64,000 nt of DNA from Microvirga guangxiensis (GCF_900102135.1 NZ_FMVJ01000002.1:1-64000); one strand, 5' to 3'. Positions 34,054 to 44,348 are shown, numbered from the stretch's first letter. Notes: generated by a model from the sequence alone, not told the origin. Numbers and translations are program-made.

Positions 34054-35880
34054 ATGAACCAACCGATCCTTTCCGTCAGCAACTTGACCACGGCTTTCCG
34101 CGTCGATGGAGTGTGGAGGCCGGTCGTACGCAATGTTTCGTTCGACGTGGCGGAAAGGGAAACTCTCGCGGTCGTCGGCGAGTCGGGCTCCGGCAAGAGC
34201 GTCACTGCGCTGTCCATTATGCAACTGACACCGCCGAACAACAGCCGGATCGAAGGCAGCATCAAGCTAGGCGGCAAGGAACTGCTGACGCTGTCGAACG
34301 AGGAGATGCGAGACATCAGAGGCAACGAGATCGCCATGATCTTCCAGGAGCCGATGACCTCGCTCAACCCGGTCCTAACGGTGGGTTTCCAAATCGCTGA
34401 AGCGCTGATCCTGCATCGCGGCCTGTCGCGGGCCCAGGCTGAGGCCGAGACGATCAGACTGCTGGAGAAAGTTCGCATTCCTTCCGCAAAGTCCCGCTTC
34501 CATGATTATCCGCACCGCTTCTCCGGCGGCATGCGCCAGCGTGTCATGATCGCGCTGGCTTTAGCCTGCAAGCCTAAACTCCTGATCGCCGATGAGCCGA
34601 CGACCGCTCTCGATGTGACGATCCAGGCGCAGATCCTGCAACTGATCAAGGAGCTTCAGAAGGAAGAGGGCATGTCCGTCCTCTTCATCACGCACGACAT
34701 GGGCGTCGTGGCGGAAATCGCAGACCGCACCGTTGTGATGTACAATGGGGAATCGGTTGAGGCCGGAAGCACCGATGATATCTTCGCGCGGGCGAAACAC
34801 CCTTATACCCGTTCGCTTCTATCGGCCGTGCCGAAGCTCGGCTCGATGGAAGGCCGGGCGCGGCCGATGCGCTTTCCCGTAGTCGACAAGACCACTGGCG
34901 AGTCGGATGTACCTGTCGAAACACCGGACACGGTTGCCTCCTCCGAACGGCCTGTGCTCGAGGTATCCAATCTGACAACCCGTTTTGAAATCCGGTCAGG
35001 CCTTTTCGGCAAGGTAAAGGGCAGAGTTCACGCAGTTGAGAATGTCTCCTTCAGCCTGCAGCGCGGAGAAACGCTCGCGCTCGTCGGTGAATCCGGTTGC
35101 GGCAAATCGACGACCGGCCGATCTGTCATGCGCCTGCAGCAACCAATGGGCGGATCGGTGCTTCTCGACGGCGAAGACCTTCTCCAGCTTGATGCCAAGG
35201 CTCTGCGTGAGCGGCGCAAGCGGATTCAGATGATTTTTCAGGACCCTTTTGCCAGTCTCAATCCTCGCATGAATGTCGGAGACGCAATTGCCACTCCGCT
35301 ACTCATAAACAACCTCGCCAGTCGCTCGCAGGCCCGTGAGAAGGTGGCGGAACTCTTGCATTACGTTGGGCTGTCGCCGGACATGGCTCAACGCTTTCCT
35401 CATGAGTTTTCCGGCGGCCAGCGGCAGCGGGTCTGCATCGCGCGCGCACTCGCCCTTGAGCCGAGCGTAATCGTTGCGGATGAGTCTGTGTCGGCTCTTG
35501 ATGTTTCCGTGAAAGCGCAGGTGGTCAATCTTATGCTTGACCTCCAGGCACGCATGAAGCTCGCCTACCTCTTCATATCGCACGATATGGCAGTGGTCGA
35601 ACGTGTCAGCCACCGTGTGGCCGTGATGTACCTCGGAGAGATCGTCGAGATCGGACCGCGCGAGGCGATTTTCGGTAATCCACAACACCCTTATACCAAG
35701 CGGCTGCTTGAGGCTGTGCCGGTTGCCGATCCCGAGCAGAGACATACAAAAAAGTCCGTCTCTAATTCCGAGATCCGTAGCCCGGTCCGGGCAGCCGATT
35801 ATGTCCCCTCTCCCCGGCAATACCGAGAAGTATCGCCTGGGCACAGCGTGATGATGTGGGGTCAGGAATGGGCTTCTTAA
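34054..35880 (+). CDS. Dual-domain ABC ATPase for peptide/opine uptake (fused DppD-DppF)
   Basis: About 608 residues from ATG 34054 ([15 protein letters not shown]); an upstream ATG would add eight residues without a better binding site. Two complete ATPases are joined: Walker A GESGSGKS and signature [13 protein letters not shown] in the first, Walker A GESGCGKS and signature [13 protein letters not shown] in the second, each followed by the oligopeptide-type C-terminal [16 protein letters not shown] motif. The protein therefore supplies both nucleotide sites, as GsiA does. It completes the importer whose binding protein and permeases are on the opposite strand at 27470-31042. Confidence 0.95.
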   Translation: MNQPILSVSNLTTAFRVDGVWRPVVRNVSFDVAERETLAVVGESGSGKSVTALSIMQLTPPNNSRIEGSIKLGGKELLTLSNEEMRDIRGNEIAMIFQEPMTSLNPVLTVGFQIAEALILHRGLSRAQAEAETIRLLEKVRIPSAKSRFHDYPHRFSGGMRQRVMIALALACKPKLLIADEPTTALDVTIQAQILQLIKELQKEEGMSVLFITHDMGVVAEIADRTVVMYNGESVEAGSTDDIFARAKHPYTRSLLSAVPKLGSMEGRARPMRFPVVDKTTGESDVPVETPDTVASSERPVLEVSNLTTRFEIRSGLFGKVKGRVHAVENVSFSLQRGETLALVGESGCGKSTTGRSVMRLQQPMGGSVLLDGEDLLQLDAKALRERRKRIQMIFQDPFASLNPRMNVGDAIATPLLINNLASRSQAREKVAELLHYVGLSPDMAQRFPHEFSGGQRQRVCIARALALEPSVIVADESVSALDVSVKAQVVNLMLDLQARMKLAYLFISHDMAVVERVSHRVAVMYLGEIVEIGPREAIFGNPQHPYTKRLLEAVPVADPEQRHTKKSVSNSEIRSPVRAADYVPSPRQYREVSPGHSVMMWGQEWAS

Positions 35881-35925
35881 ACTGCCTTATTATGCACAAG
35901 TCCTAGCGCCGAATGCGAGCTACTC

Positions 35926-35969
35926 GTGTCGGATGACAATCGACTTGCAGTCTTTCAGTCATCCGACAC
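35926..35969. repeat. Long perfect inverted repeat between convergent genes
   Basis: GTGTCGGATGAC (35926-35937) and GTCATCCGACAC (35958-35969) are perfect 12-bp inverted arms separated by 20 bp. The structure sits between the convergent ATPase gene (ends 35880) and the sugar-ABC ATPase gene (ends 36065). No T-tract follows on either strand. It may be a bidirectional transcription barrier or a protein-binding site. Confidence 0.7.
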
Positions 35970-36064
35970 AGTGATCGGTCGCGTTGCGTCTACCGTCGAG
36001 CCTGGATCGCGCGAGCGCGCGAGCCTCAGCCCTGTGGAGGCACATGACAGCTATGTTTCTGCGG

Positions 36065-37120
<1,056 letters not shown>

Positions 37121-37219
37121 TTTATTTATCCTTAGCTGTCGCATCAGCGCATGTAGTCATGTTTGCAACCGCCGCTGGTCGGAGTGGAAGACGAGCCATC
37201 GGGAGAAGTCTGCGTCGGA

Positions 37220-38032
37220 CTATCCCTTGACGGCTCCCATGGTCAGCCCGCTCACGACATAACGCTGGAAGATCATAGTCAGGACCAAGGCAGGCGCCAT
37301 GATCGCAACAGAGGCTGCCATGACCCCGCCCCAGTCGATGTCGGCATAGGAGAGGAAGTTGAACACGGCGATCGGCAGGGTCCTGGTCTTTTCCATGCTG
37401 AGCACTTGGGAAAAGAGAAAGTTGTTCCACGAGAAGATGAAGGACAGAGTCGTGGCCGTTATGATGCCGGGTCCTGACAAGGGAAGAATGATCTTGAGGA
37501 AGATGTAGTGGCGCGACGCGCCGTCGACCATCGCCGATTCCTCGAGCTCAAGGGGAATGGTCTCGAAATAGCTCGACATGATCCAGACGACGATGGGCAG
37601 TGTGATGAGAACGTGGCTCAGCACCAAAGCCACGTAGCTGTCCATCAGGCCAAGGCGGGAGAAAATGATGTACCAAGGCATCAGGAACGAGATGCCCGGC
37701 ATCAACCGCGCCAGAAGGATAACCATCGCGAGCCGACGCTGAGAAAAACGGGCGATGGAATAAGCGGCCGGAAGTCCAAGCAAGAGCGATACGCCCACTG
37801 CGAAGACCGCGACGATGGTCGAGTTGATGAAATATCGGATGAAATCCTGCTCGCCGAACACCTTGTAGTAGTTCTGAAGGGTCGGGCTGAAGATGAATTT
37901 CGGCGGCCAGGCGACGATGTCGATCTGGGTCTTGAGCGAGGAGATCAGCATCCACAGGAAGGGAAGCAGCACGATCAGGGCCAGCAAGACCACTGCGAGG
38001 TAGAACAGGATTCTGAGTCCAACTGCCTTCAT
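37220..38032 (-). CDS. Sugar ABC permease, MalG/UgpE-like
   Basis: A 270-residue inner-membrane permease with six membrane helices and the docking motif EESAMVDGASRHYIFLKIILPLSGPG (EAA loop). The start has AGGA upstream. It follows the MalF-like gene by 33 bp and forms the heterodimeric channel with it. No substrate-specific feature can be read. Confidence 0.95.
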   Translation of the reverse strand: MKAVGLRILFYLAVVLLALIVLLPFLWMLISSLKTQIDIVAWPPKFIFSPTLQNYYKVFGEQDFIRYFINSTIVAVFAVGVSLLLGLPAAYSIARFSQRRLAMVILLARLMPGISFLMPWYIIFSRLGLMDSYVALVLSHVLITLPIVVWIMSSYFETIPLELEESAMVDGASRHYIFLKIILPLSGPGIITATTLSFIFSWNNFLFSQVLSMEKTRTLPIAVFNFLSYADIDWGGVMAASVAIMAPALVLTMIFQRYVVSGLTMGAVKG

Positions 38033-38065
38033 GATATATTCTTATCCTGCGCTGAGTGCCGTTGC

Positions 38066-38944
38066 TTAACGCTCGATGCGCTTGCCGAGGCGTGTGATCG
38101 CTACGCTGCACGCGAGCACGATGAGAAAGAGCACCATCAGGATGACGGCGGCCTGACCCATGCGGAAATACTCGAAGCTGTATTTGTAGCCGATGAGGTT
38201 GAGCGTCTCCGAGGCGTAGCCCGGACCTCCGCCTGTCATCGCGAAAATGATGTCGAAGGTCTTGAGAGCGTCGATCAGGCGCAGGATTACAGCCGTGACG
38301 ATGACCGGCATGACCATCGGAAGCGTGATGAGCCTGATGATCTGCCACTCGTTCGCGCCGTCGATCCGTGCAGCCTCAGCCGGTTCGTCGGAGAGAGAAG
38401 CGAGGCCGGCGAGCACGATCAGCGTGATCATGGGCGTCCATTGCCACACATCGACCAGCACCAGGGAGAACAGGACCGTGTCGGCATGGGAAATCCAGGA
38501 GCTGCCCGGCAGCCCAAGAGATTCCAGAACGTAATTGGCCAGACCGATCGTCGGATCATAGAAAAGGTTGAATACGATGCCCACGGCGACTGGCGTCGCA
38601 ACGAGAGGCAGCAAGAGCAGGAGCTTCACCACGCTCCGCCCAACAAAGACACGGTTCAGCAGCAGGGCAGCTGCGACTCCGAGAACTGCCTCGACGGCCA
38701 CGGCGGAGAACGTGAAGACGAAGGTGCGCCACAGGGCCTGCAGAAAGCGCGGCTCGAGCAGCACCTGACCATAATTGGAGAGGCCGATGAAGGACGGTGC
38801 CGTACCCGAGGTCAGAGTCCAGTTCGTCAGGCTGATATAGGTGGTGTAGAGGACAGGAAAGACCATCAGCAGCGCAACGAAGAGGATCGCCGGCAGAGGA
38901 TAGATCCAGCGGATATTGCTGTCCGTATAGCTGTTCTGAGTCAT
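38066..38944 (-). CDS. Sugar ABC permease, MalF/UgpA-like
   Basis: A 292-residue permease starting at MTQNSYTDSNIRW (ATG 38944); a longer upstream frame would run through the hairpin after the binding-protein gene and is rejected. It has six membrane helices and the docking motif DEPAEAARIDGANEWQIIRLITLP. It follows the binding-protein gene after a strong hairpin and precedes the MalG-like gene. Confidence 0.94.
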   Translation of the reverse strand: MTQNSYTDSNIRWIYPLPAILFVALLMVFPVLYTTYISLTNWTLTSGTAPSFIGLSNYGQVLLEPRFLQALWRTFVFTFSAVAVEAVLGVAAALLLNRVFVGRSVVKLLLLLPLVATPVAVGIVFNLFYDPTIGLANYVLESLGLPGSSWISHADTVLFSLVLVDVWQWTPMITLIVLAGLASLSDEPAEAARIDGANEWQIIRLITLPMVMPVIVTAVILRLIDALKTFDIIFAMTGGGPGYASETLNLIGYKYSFEYFRMGQAAVILMVLFLIVLACSVAITRLGKRIER

Positions 38945-38982
38945 GACTTTCCGAGAGTTGCAGTAGCCGGATGATTCAGGTT

Positions 38983-39013
38983 GTGCCGTGCCGCTTTCCA
39001 AGCGGCACGGCAC
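38983..39013 (-). promoter_or_regulatory. Intercistronic hairpin between sugar-binding protein and permease genes
   Basis: GTGCCGTGCCGCTT (38983-38996) pairs perfectly over 14 bp with AAGCGGCACGGCAC (39000-39013), loop of 3. It begins 10 bp after the binding-protein stop codon. In the direction of transcription no T-tract follows, so it is more likely an mRNA 3'-stabilising or attenuating structure than a full terminator. Confidence 0.8.
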
Positions 39014-39023
39014 TTTTAGAGCA

Positions 39024-40280
39024 TTACTGCCCGTATTCGCCCGTGTCACGCAGCAGCGTGTTCACCTTGACCGCACGATCTTTCGCCATCTGGTCGATCT
39101 GCGGAGACTCGCCCTTCGTGTTGATCGACTCGATGATGATCTCGCCGATCAGGTCGCGGGCTTCGCCCACGGCGCTCATGAAGGGCCGGTCCGACGGATT
39201 ACCGTTCTTTGCCACGAAGGCACGCGTCTCGACGAGGCCGGGATCGACCTTGGCGGTAACGGCCTTGTCTTCCCAGACCGAAGTCCGCGCCATCGTGATG
39301 TTCGCCTCCATCGCCTTGGCGGCAAGTTCCTTACTGGTCGCCCATTCAAGGAAGGTCTTGGCCAGATCCTTCTTCTTCGACTGGCTTGCCATGGCAATGC
39401 CCCAGGACGTCACGTAGAATGGGGAGTTCGCCTTGGGCCCTGCTGGAACGTTGGCGATGCCGATCTTGTCTGCGCCGAGCGACGACTTCGCCGGATCAGT
39501 GAGCTGGCCGTAGAACACGGACGCGTCTGTCCACATGGCGATGCGACCTGCCTGGAACAGCGGCAGGATATTCTCCCACGACATGGAGGTCACGCCGCGA
39601 GGGCCGTAGCTGCCGACGAGCTTGCCGTAATAGCGAATCCCGTCAACCGCCTCCTTGGAGTCGAAGACCGCCACACCCTTGTCGAGATAGTTGCCGCCGA
39701 AATTGTAGACGAAGGTGGAGAGTTGGGTAACGGCCGCAGCACCCTTCCCGCGGGATGCGAAGCCCGCTAGGCCTCCGGTGTTGAGCTTCTCCGCAGCGGC
39801 GGTCAGCTCGTCGAAATTCGTCGGCACTTTCAGGCCGGCGGCCTCGAGGAGGTCCTTGCGGTAGAACAACACCTGCCATTCCGTGACCAGCGGCACGATG
39901 TTCGGCTGCCCGTCATAGGTCACGATGCTCACTGTGTTCGCCGGATAATCCGAGAAGTCGTAACCGCCCAGAGGCTCGTACCACTTGTTCTTGGCGAAGA
40001 GCTTTCCGTCCTGCAGCGGACGCGTCATAAATACGTCTACCGACGACGAGTTGGTGGCGAATTCGGTGGTCAGCTTGGTCGTGAGCTGACTTTCCTGCAG
40101 ACTCTCGACATTGACCTTGATGCCGCTCTGCTGCTCGAATTGCGGGATCGCGGCCTTGAGAACCTCACCATACGGATGGTTAGCCAGAAGGACGCGGATC
40201 TCCTTCGTCTGGGCCAGCGCTGCGCCGCTCAGACCCATCGTGACGGCCATGGCCAAGCCGAGCTTCAACGTCGTTTTCAT
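39024..40280 (-). CDS. Sugar-type extracellular solute-binding protein (family 1)
   Basis: A 418-residue protein from ATG 40280, which has GGGAGG 6 bases upstream and starts a signal peptide (MKTTLKLGLAMAVTMGLSG to ALAQ). The mature domain is of the MalE/UgpB class (SBP_bac_1), with FEQQSGIKVNVESLQE, WYEPLGGYDFSDYP and the C-terminal helices typical of the family. It heads the operon and is the first gene expressed; the 260 bp upstream hold its promoter and no other gene. No LacI or other regulator is adjacent. The ligand is probably a sugar or polyol but is not readable. Confidence 0.95.
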   Translation of the reverse strand: MKTTLKLGLAMAVTMGLSGAALAQTKEIRVLLANHPYGEVLKAAIPQFEQQSGIKVNVESLQESQLTTKLTTEFATNSSSVDVFMTRPLQDGKLFAKNKWYEPLGGYDFSDYPANTVSIVTYDGQPNIVPLVTEWQVLFYRKDLLEAAGLKVPTNFDELTAAAEKLNTGGLAGFASRGKGAAAVTQLSTFVYNFGGNYLDKGVAVFDSKEAVDGIRYYGKLVGSYGPRGVTSMSWENILPLFQAGRIAMWTDASVFYGQLTDPAKSSLGADKIGIANVPAGPKANSPFYVTSWGIAMASQSKKKDLAKTFLEWATSKELAAKAMEANITMARTSVWEDKAVTAKVDPGLVETRAFVAKNGNPSDRPFMSAVGEARDLIGEIIIESINTKGESPQIDQMAKDRAVKVNTLLRDTGEYGQ

Positions 40281-40540
40281 TGTTCCTCCCATCGGACCGA
40301 TACATCCGTCAGATTGCGTAACGTCAGTGTCTATATCAGGTGACGACAGGATCTGACAGCGCCTTTGCTCTGCGACTGCAGCATGCGGGAGTGCCGTCGC
40401 TACCGACGGGCAGGCCACGGCCGACGAAATGAAACAATGTTATGAATATGCGCCGGGGCCTCCCTTGCATCGCCGAGGCCCACCCTCGGCGTTCCCGCAA
40501 TCCCGCTCCATGCGCAACTGGAGAAGGCGAGCGCCGTGGC

Positions 40541-41251
40541 TCAAGCCGGCAGGACGATCACCTTCGTCTTGACCGGCGTTTGGTCGTACAGGTGCATCAT
40601 GTCCTGCGTGAGCAGGCCCACGCAGCCGCTTGTGATGCCGTTGCCAATCGATTCAGCATCGAGGCTGGCATAGATCGTGTAGAGCGTGTAGGCGCCGTTC
40701 TGATAGAGATAAAGCGTGCGCGCGCCGAGCGGATTGTCGAGTCCGCCGGGCATGCCGCGGGCCCATTTGGCCGCCTCCGGCTGGCGCTTGATCATCTCCC
40801 TGGGCGGAGTCCATGTTGCCCACTCGCCCTTGCGCCCAACATAAGCCTCCCCGCTCCACCGGAATCCGTCGCGCCCGACATTGGCGCCATAGCGAGTGGC
40901 GTTCCCGTCGCCCTCAATGCGATAGACATAGTAATTGCTGGGATCGACGATGATTGTACCGGGTGCCTCTTTGGTTTCATAGCGAACGGTCCGGCGATAA
41001 TATTTCGGATCGACCTTGCTGACATCGATTGCCGGGATCGGGAATTTCTCGTTAGGCACCGGCCCGTAGACCTTTGCAGCCTCGGCGACGCTCATGCCAT
41101 CGGATGTCACGCAACCGGCCAGTGCCAATGCGCCGATACCAGCGGCCGAGCCAGTAAGAAACGACCGGCGGCTGAGAAGCCCTACCCGGCACTCGAGCAA
41201 AGTCGCATCGTCTCTATTGCTGGAGACAGTCTTCGCGCTGTTCATGGTCAT
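40541..41251 (-). CDS. L,D-transpeptidase (YkuD family) lacking the usual histidines
   Basis: About 236 residues from ATG 41251. A twin-arginine/lipoprotein-type signal is present (SRRSFLTGSAAGIGALALAGC, with LAGC as lipobox), so the protein is likely anchored in the envelope. The YkuD domain fills the C-terminal half. L,D-transpeptidases crosslink meso-diaminopimelate residues of peptidoglycan or attach lipoproteins. The usual HGT-N-IG-SHGC core is altered here: the first His-Gly-Thr is YAS (in YTIYASLDAESIG) and SHGC is TSGC (in GITSGCVGL). The catalytic Cys is kept, but both standard His positions are absent. Confidence 0.85.
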   Translation of the reverse strand: MTMNSAKTVSSNRDDATLLECRVGLLSRRSFLTGSAAGIGALALAGCVTSDGMSVAEAAKVYGPVPNEKFPIPAIDVSKVDPKYYRRTVRYETKEAPGTIIVDPSNYYVYRIEGDGNATRYGANVGRDGFRWSGEAYVGRKGEWATWTPPREMIKRQPEAAKWARGMPGGLDNPLGARTLYLYQNGAYTLYTIYASLDAESIGNGITSGCVGLLTQDMMHLYDQTPVKTKVIVLPA

Positions 41252-41556
41252 GATGTGGCCGTTTCCCTTGTTCTGTTGCCCGACGAGACAATGCTCCGGC
41301 AACCACCCGCTGAACTTCTTGTTGAGCTGAGATTGCCGTTACACGGCTCGATTGGCAAGACCGAGCCTCCGCTGTGCGGAGCCTGTCATGGACAATATTC
41401 GGAAAGCTACACCTGGCCTCACTATCTCACTTCACGTGGCGCTCAACGGGTCTACCTCCGTGGTTTGACTCGGCATCGCGGCAATAGATCAACAAAGCCG
41501 GCCATTGGCATTGATGATATCGCGGCGGCATCTCATGCCTTTTCACACATTCAGAG

Positions 41557-41985
41557 TTAGTCATTCCGATTGCGGATGCCCATGGACTGCCTCAGCACCT
41601 CGAAGATGACTGCCGTCGACCAGCCGAACAGGAGAGCGCCGTTCATTGCCGCCATTGGGCCGAGCAGGCGCCAGCGCTCCAACGGCACCACGTCGCCATA
41701 GCCGAGGGTCGCATAGTTGACGAATGCGAAGTAGAGCACATCGGCGCCGGGGGGAGCGACATTCAGGATCGCATAGGCGAGCGCCCACACCATCACCTCG
41801 CCCACATGCGCGACCATAAGGATCCCAACGGTTGAGACCATGACGGCGGCGAGCCAAACTTGGGGCCGGCCCCGTCCCCACTTCAGCGCCCGGCGGGCAG
41901 TGCTTACGACAATTGTCATCACAGCGGCATGGATGGCGATGTTGCCTAGGCTGACCGCCCCACCGAGGAGAAGCTGCAGCAACAT
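41557..41985 (-). CDS. Two-pore-helix type ion channel, potassium-selective filter
   Basis: A 142-residue membrane protein with an N-terminal hydrophobic segment, two flanking membrane helices and a pore loop carrying the potassium filter in NYATLGYGDVVPL. This is the ion_trans_2 architecture (compare the KcsA pore). No cytoplasmic ligand-binding domain follows, so gating is not evident. It starts 9 bp after the Ca2+/H+ exchanger gene on the same strand and is surely cotranscribed with it, which suggests coupled control of cation balance or membrane potential. Confidence 0.9.
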   Translation of the reverse strand: MLLQLLLGGAVSLGNIAIHAAVMTIVVSTARRALKWGRGRPQVWLAAVMVSTVGILMVAHVGEVMVWALAYAILNVAPPGADVLYFAFVNYATLGYGDVVPLERWRLLGPMAAMNGALLFGWSTAVIFEVLRQSMGIRNRND

Positions 41986-41994
41986 TGCCCTGCC

Positions 41995-43140
41995 CTACTG
42001 CGCAGCCGCCGGGATCAAGTACAGGATGGTTGCGATAATCAAATAGAGCGCGATCAGCTGCGCGCCCTTGAACCAATTGGACCGGCCTGTCGTGGTCACG
42101 GTTGCCCCGAGCAGGACTGCCCCGAATAGCATCCACATCTCGGCTTGGGAGAACACCAGCCGGAACTGGGGCTGTCCCATGACGGGTGCAACCAGCACCA
42201 GGATCGGCGCGACGAACAGCGCAATCTGCACGCAGCTCCCCAAGGCGATACCGATGCTGAGATCGGGACGGTTGGCCCGACCCATGGCGATGGCCGACCC
42301 GGACTCCGCTGCACCACCGACGAGTGCGAGCACGATCACGCCCATGAACATCTGCGACATGCCCAACGTGTGCCCGGCTTGTTCGGCGGCACCGACGAGA
42401 ATCTCGCTCATCCAAGCAGCGCCGAGAGAGGCGATCGACAGGGTCGCGATACCCAACCTGAGGCTTGGATGCTTCCCGCCTTTCTCCTCAGAAGGCGCAT
42501 TCAGCTCGGCGAAGGTCTCCGGGTGGGTTCTCAGGGAGTACAATAGGAAGAGCCCATACAGGCCCAGCAGTACGACTGCCACGACGAGATCCAGAGTGGC
42601 ATGAACGCCAAGGTGAGGTTCCGAATCCAGGGCCCGGTGGAAGGCGCTCGGAAGCGCGAGGCTGATCCAGGCCAGTACCATGGTCGATGAATAGACCCGT
42701 ATCGCGTTCGGATTGTACTCTTGGTTGTGGTGCCGCAGGCCGCCGAGCAGGAAAGATACTCCGAGGGCCACAAGCAGGTTGGCGAGCAGCGCCCCGACGA
42801 TTGAAGCGCGCACCATCTCCAATAGGCCTGCCCGCAGAGCTGCCATGGCGATGATCAGCTCCGGCAGGTTGCCGAAGGTGGCGTTAAGGAGTCCTCCAAT
42901 CGTCGACCCGGTATGGACGGCGACCTGCTCGGTGCCCTGAACGATGAGCTTGGCGAACGGCACGATGGCCAGAGCCGCGCAGAAGAACACTACGCTGGCC
43001 GGGATGGCGTCGGCGTGGTCGAACAAGGCTGCGACAGGCGCAAGGACCAACAGCCACAGGAGAGACGGCCTGATCGGGAATGCCCTGAACAGGGATGCCT
43101 CGGGCATCGGACGTGCGGTGGGATACGGATTGTCCCTCAT
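41995..43140 (-). CDS. Calcium/proton exchanger (CaCA superfamily, Cax/ChaA-like)
   Basis: A 381-residue membrane protein with about 11 helices and the two alpha-repeat signatures of cation/Ca2+ exchangers: GGLLNATFGNLPELIIAMAAL (first repeat, acidic residue in NLPEL) and LVGGAAESGSAIAMGRAN (second repeat, acidic residue in AAES). It would export Ca2+ (or another cation) in exchange for protons. The start has GGAGGG upstream. It is followed after 9 bp by the potassium channel gene. Confidence 0.93.
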   Translation of the reverse strand: MRDNPYPTARPMPEASLFRAFPIRPSLLWLLVLAPVAALFDHADAIPASVVFFCAALAIVPFAKLIVQGTEQVAVHTGSTIGGLLNATFGNLPELIIAMAALRAGLLEMVRASIVGALLANLLVALGVSFLLGGLRHHNQEYNPNAIRVYSSTMVLAWISLALPSAFHRALDSEPHLGVHATLDLVVAVVLLGLYGLFLLYSLRTHPETFAELNAPSEEKGGKHPSLRLGIATLSIASLGAAWMSEILVGAAEQAGHTLGMSQMFMGVIVLALVGGAAESGSAIAMGRANRPDLSIGIALGSCVQIALFVAPILVLVAPVMGQPQFRLVFSQAEMWMLFGAVLLGATVTTTGRSNWFKGAQLIALYLIIATILYLIPAAAQ

Positions 43141-43185
43141 GATCCCTCCCCTTGATCTTCGTGTGCAGGCCTGCCGGTCTCCCCC

Positions 43186-43476
43186 TCACGGCCCGTTGTC
43201 GATGCCGACGGAGCGACACACTCCACCAACCGGACATTGCGGAATATCGGCTGTCCTCACCCAGGCCGGGTGTGCGGTTTCCTGGAGCGCGCAGAAGGTC
43301 CCATCGCGCACATAGCGGTCATAGGTTGTCGGACCGGTGCGCAGCACGGCTGCACCCTGCGAGGCCACAATCCCTCTGGCTTGGGCGCAGGTCATGCCAA
43401 GGGTCGTTGGGCCTGACTGTGCGATGGCGCCTGTGGCGAAACCGGCAAGAACGATGGACACCAGAAGAGGCTTCAT
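43186..43476 (-). CDS. Small secreted four-cysteine protein (operator A gene)
   Basis: A 96-residue protein with a signal peptide (MKPLLVSIVLAGFATGAIAQ) and a mature domain of about 76 residues with four cysteines (MTCAQ, FCALQ, PQCPV, VCRSV), suited to two disulfides in the periplasm. The pattern of a Cys-containing helix MTCAQARGIV followed by TTYDRYVRDGTFC is one I associate with small secreted proteins of Hyphomicrobiales, without a known role. The element at 43500-43562 lies 24 bp upstream of the start and should drive it. Confidence 0.7.
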   Translation of the reverse strand: MKPLLVSIVLAGFATGAIAQSGPTTLGMTCAQARGIVASQGAAVLRTGPTTYDRYVRDGTFCALQETAHPAWVRTADIPQCPVGGVCRSVGIDNGP

Positions 43477-43499
43477 GGACTTCTCTGCCTTTCAGCGTC

Positions 43500-43562
43500 A
43501 CCCTAGCCCACCCGGACCATCGTGCTTGATCGGAGGGGACAATCTCTTGACAGTTTTGACCG
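43500..43562 (-). promoter_or_regulatory. Operator A: 16-5-16 direct-repeat element with -10 hexamer
   Basis: Read toward the gene at 43476: repeat 1 CGGTCAAAACTGTCAA, spacer GAGAT, repeat 2 TGTCCCCTCCGATCAA, then GC; 20 bases after the second repeat comes TAGGGT (43500-43505) as -10. The predicted transcript starts about 17 bases before the ATG. Operators A and B lie back to back and face divergent genes. Confidence 0.85.
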
Positions 43563-43737
43563 GAAACGCACCCCTCAGGATGGCACTCTGACGAGATGCC
43601 GACTTTGTCCCAATCTGCAAAGATCCTCGCGGCCATGGGTTTGATTGATGCCGCATCGTCGGGTCGAGGCGGCGGCGAACACTACTTCGACGGAACGCGC
43701 CGGAGCCGAAAAGAAGCGGCAATAAACCCAGCACCGC

Positions 43738-43800
43738 TGGCTCAAACTGCCAAGAGATTGTCCTCGCCAGTCAAGCATGCCCCCCTGCCCCGTTTACAGT
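43738..43800 (+). promoter_or_regulatory. Operator B: 16-5-16 direct-repeat element with -10 hexamer
   Basis: Repeat 1 TGGCTCAAACTGCCAA, spacer GAGAT, repeat 2 TGTCCTCGCCAGTCAA, then GC; TACAGT (43795-43800) starts 20 bases after repeat 2. The downstream gene starts at 43870. The 393-base gap 43477-43869 holds only operators A and B. Confidence 0.85.
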
Positions 43801-43869
43801 GATCTTTCCTGGCCGGCAGGATTCCAACCAGGACGATCATGAACGGATGTTAGTTGGCAGGAGGACACG

Positions 43870-44295
43870 ATGCGAGTAGCAGAATTCATCCGCACCGCCG
43901 GGGTTGGCCTTGGCATCGCCGCGTCAGCAGCTGTGTCGGGCGCGATGGCGCAGGGAGGCCCCTCGGGATACCAAGGTGCCTGGCTGTCAGGCGGCATGGA
44001 TTGTGCGGAGGTTTACTCATCAGCCGGGAAAGGGACCACGTTCAAAAAGCCGGTCGATATCTTCGCGCCTGCCTTCATCGTCTCCGGCAACCGCCTCAGA
44101 ACGCCCCAGGCGTCGTGCCGCATCAAATCGGTCAGGCCAGCCGGAGACCGTCAGCGTCTCGTCCTCGGCTGCACCAATGCCGTGGCGGGCAACGAGGTCA
44201 GGGTTCTGATGGCAACTCAGCCAGACGGCTCGCTTAAACGCTACTTCAACGAGCAGGACACGACCGGCACTTCGTATCAGCGCTGCTCCCGATAA
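43870..44295 (+). CDS. Secreted hypothetical protein (operator B gene)
   Basis: A 141-residue protein with a signal peptide (about residues 1-27, ending AMAQ) and a mature domain with four cysteines (MDCAEVY, ASCRI, LGCTNA, RCSR). Segments such as FKKPVDIFAPAFIV and DTTGTSYQRCSR suggest a beta-rich periplasmic fold. No family is recognised with confidence. GGAGG lies 5 bases before the ATG. Operator B drives it in divergent orientation to the gene at 43186. Confidence 0.75.
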   Translation: MRVAEFIRTAGVGLGIAASAAVSGAMAQGGPSGYQGAWLSGGMDCAEVYSSAGKGTTFKKPVDIFAPAFIVSGNRLRTPQASCRIKSVRPAGDRQRLVLGCTNAVAGNEVRVLMATQPDGSLKRYFNEQDTTGTSYQRCSR

Positions 44296-44348
44296 CGGCA
44301 ATAGCGGCTTCGGTTAGTGTTCCAGCCTCTGCAGCAATGCCGACAACG

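Noticed and set aside
37508..38974. A 488-codon open frame antisense to the sugar permease genes
   Set aside because: It is charged low-complexity (Asp/His/Arg-rich), typical of antisense frames in GC-rich DNA, while the opposite strand encodes two complete permeases.
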